Source: Candidatus Atribacter fermentans
GTDB taxonomy: Bacteria > Atribacterota > Atribacteria > Atribacterales > Atribacteraceae
DNA: 14,273 bases
Direction of reading: 5' to 3'
Assembly: GCA_012517485.1 (NCBI GenBank)
Contig: JAAYUT010000529.1
Coordinates: forward strand, 1 to 14,273
The position numbers and the translations under genes are program-made. Positions 14,271 through 14,273 of the stretch are shown here, piece by piece; position 1 is the first letter of the stretch; the number at the start of each line of letters is the position of its first letter. The notes under the pieces were generated by a model. The model ran no database searches, was not told the DNA's origin, and worked only from the letters and a program-made list of their open reading frames with translations.

Positions 14271-14273
14271 AAC

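Overview
The window is AT-rich bacterial DNA from what looks like an anaerobic or fermentative diderm. The solute-binding protein and the mutarotase-like protein both carry signal peptides without a lipobox cysteine, which fits release into a periplasm. Sugar transport and sugar-phosphate genes dominate, GTG and TTG starts are used with strong GGAGG ribosome sites, and short GC-rich hairpin repeats fill the gaps. An Atribacterota- or Thermotogota-like lineage is my best guess, but this is inference and of low confidence.

Layout. Positions 1-189 (minus) hold the N-terminus of an aldo/keto reductase cut by the window edge. A strong terminator at 411-439 ends a five-gene minus-strand operon: SIS-domain protein A (5528-4767), solute-binding protein (4707-3379), two CUT1 sugar permeases (3305-2424 and 2375-1533) and a secreted mutarotase-like protein (1511-471). 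Its promoter lies near 5614-5643. Positions 5529-6331 contain no gene but carry three GC-rich repeat elements. A GntR/HutC-type regulator with a UTRA domain (7105-6332, minus) is divergent from a plus-strand group: SIS-domain protein B (7387-8136), an FGGY sugar kinase (8133-9632) and a NagB-type glucosamine-6-phosphate deaminase (9731-10447). A uroporphyrinogen-decarboxylase-fold protein that is not HemE follows (10629-11678). An MFS transporter (12864-11710) and a zinc alcohol/polyol dehydrogenase (13952-12924) then sit on the minus strand. The window ends in another repeat element.

How it works together (inference). A periplasmic binding protein and two permeases import a sugar or amino-sugar compound, using an ATPase encoded elsewhere. 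The secreted mutarotase-like protein may equilibrate anomers. Inside, the FGGY kinase phosphorylates a sugar, one or both SIS proteins isomerise, cleave or sense a phosphosugar, and NagB converts an amino-sugar phosphate to fructose-6-phosphate plus ammonia. No NagA deacetylase, ROK/NagK-type kinase or PTS component is visible, so this is not the textbook GlcNAc pathway.

The most useful sequence finding is a shared operator-like element, ATCCTGTA-N3-AC-N-GGTTA. One copy sits on the -10/start region of the transporter operon and contains a perfect 14-bp palindrome. A second sits in the promoter of the regulator gene. A half-site overlies the predicted start of the plus-strand operon. Together they suggest one GntR-controlled regulon. 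The two SIS paralogues differ at the phosphosugar-binding Ser motif: B keeps Ser-Asn-Ser-Gly, whereas A has Asn-Asn-Ile-Gly at the same residue numbers, so they probably do different jobs.
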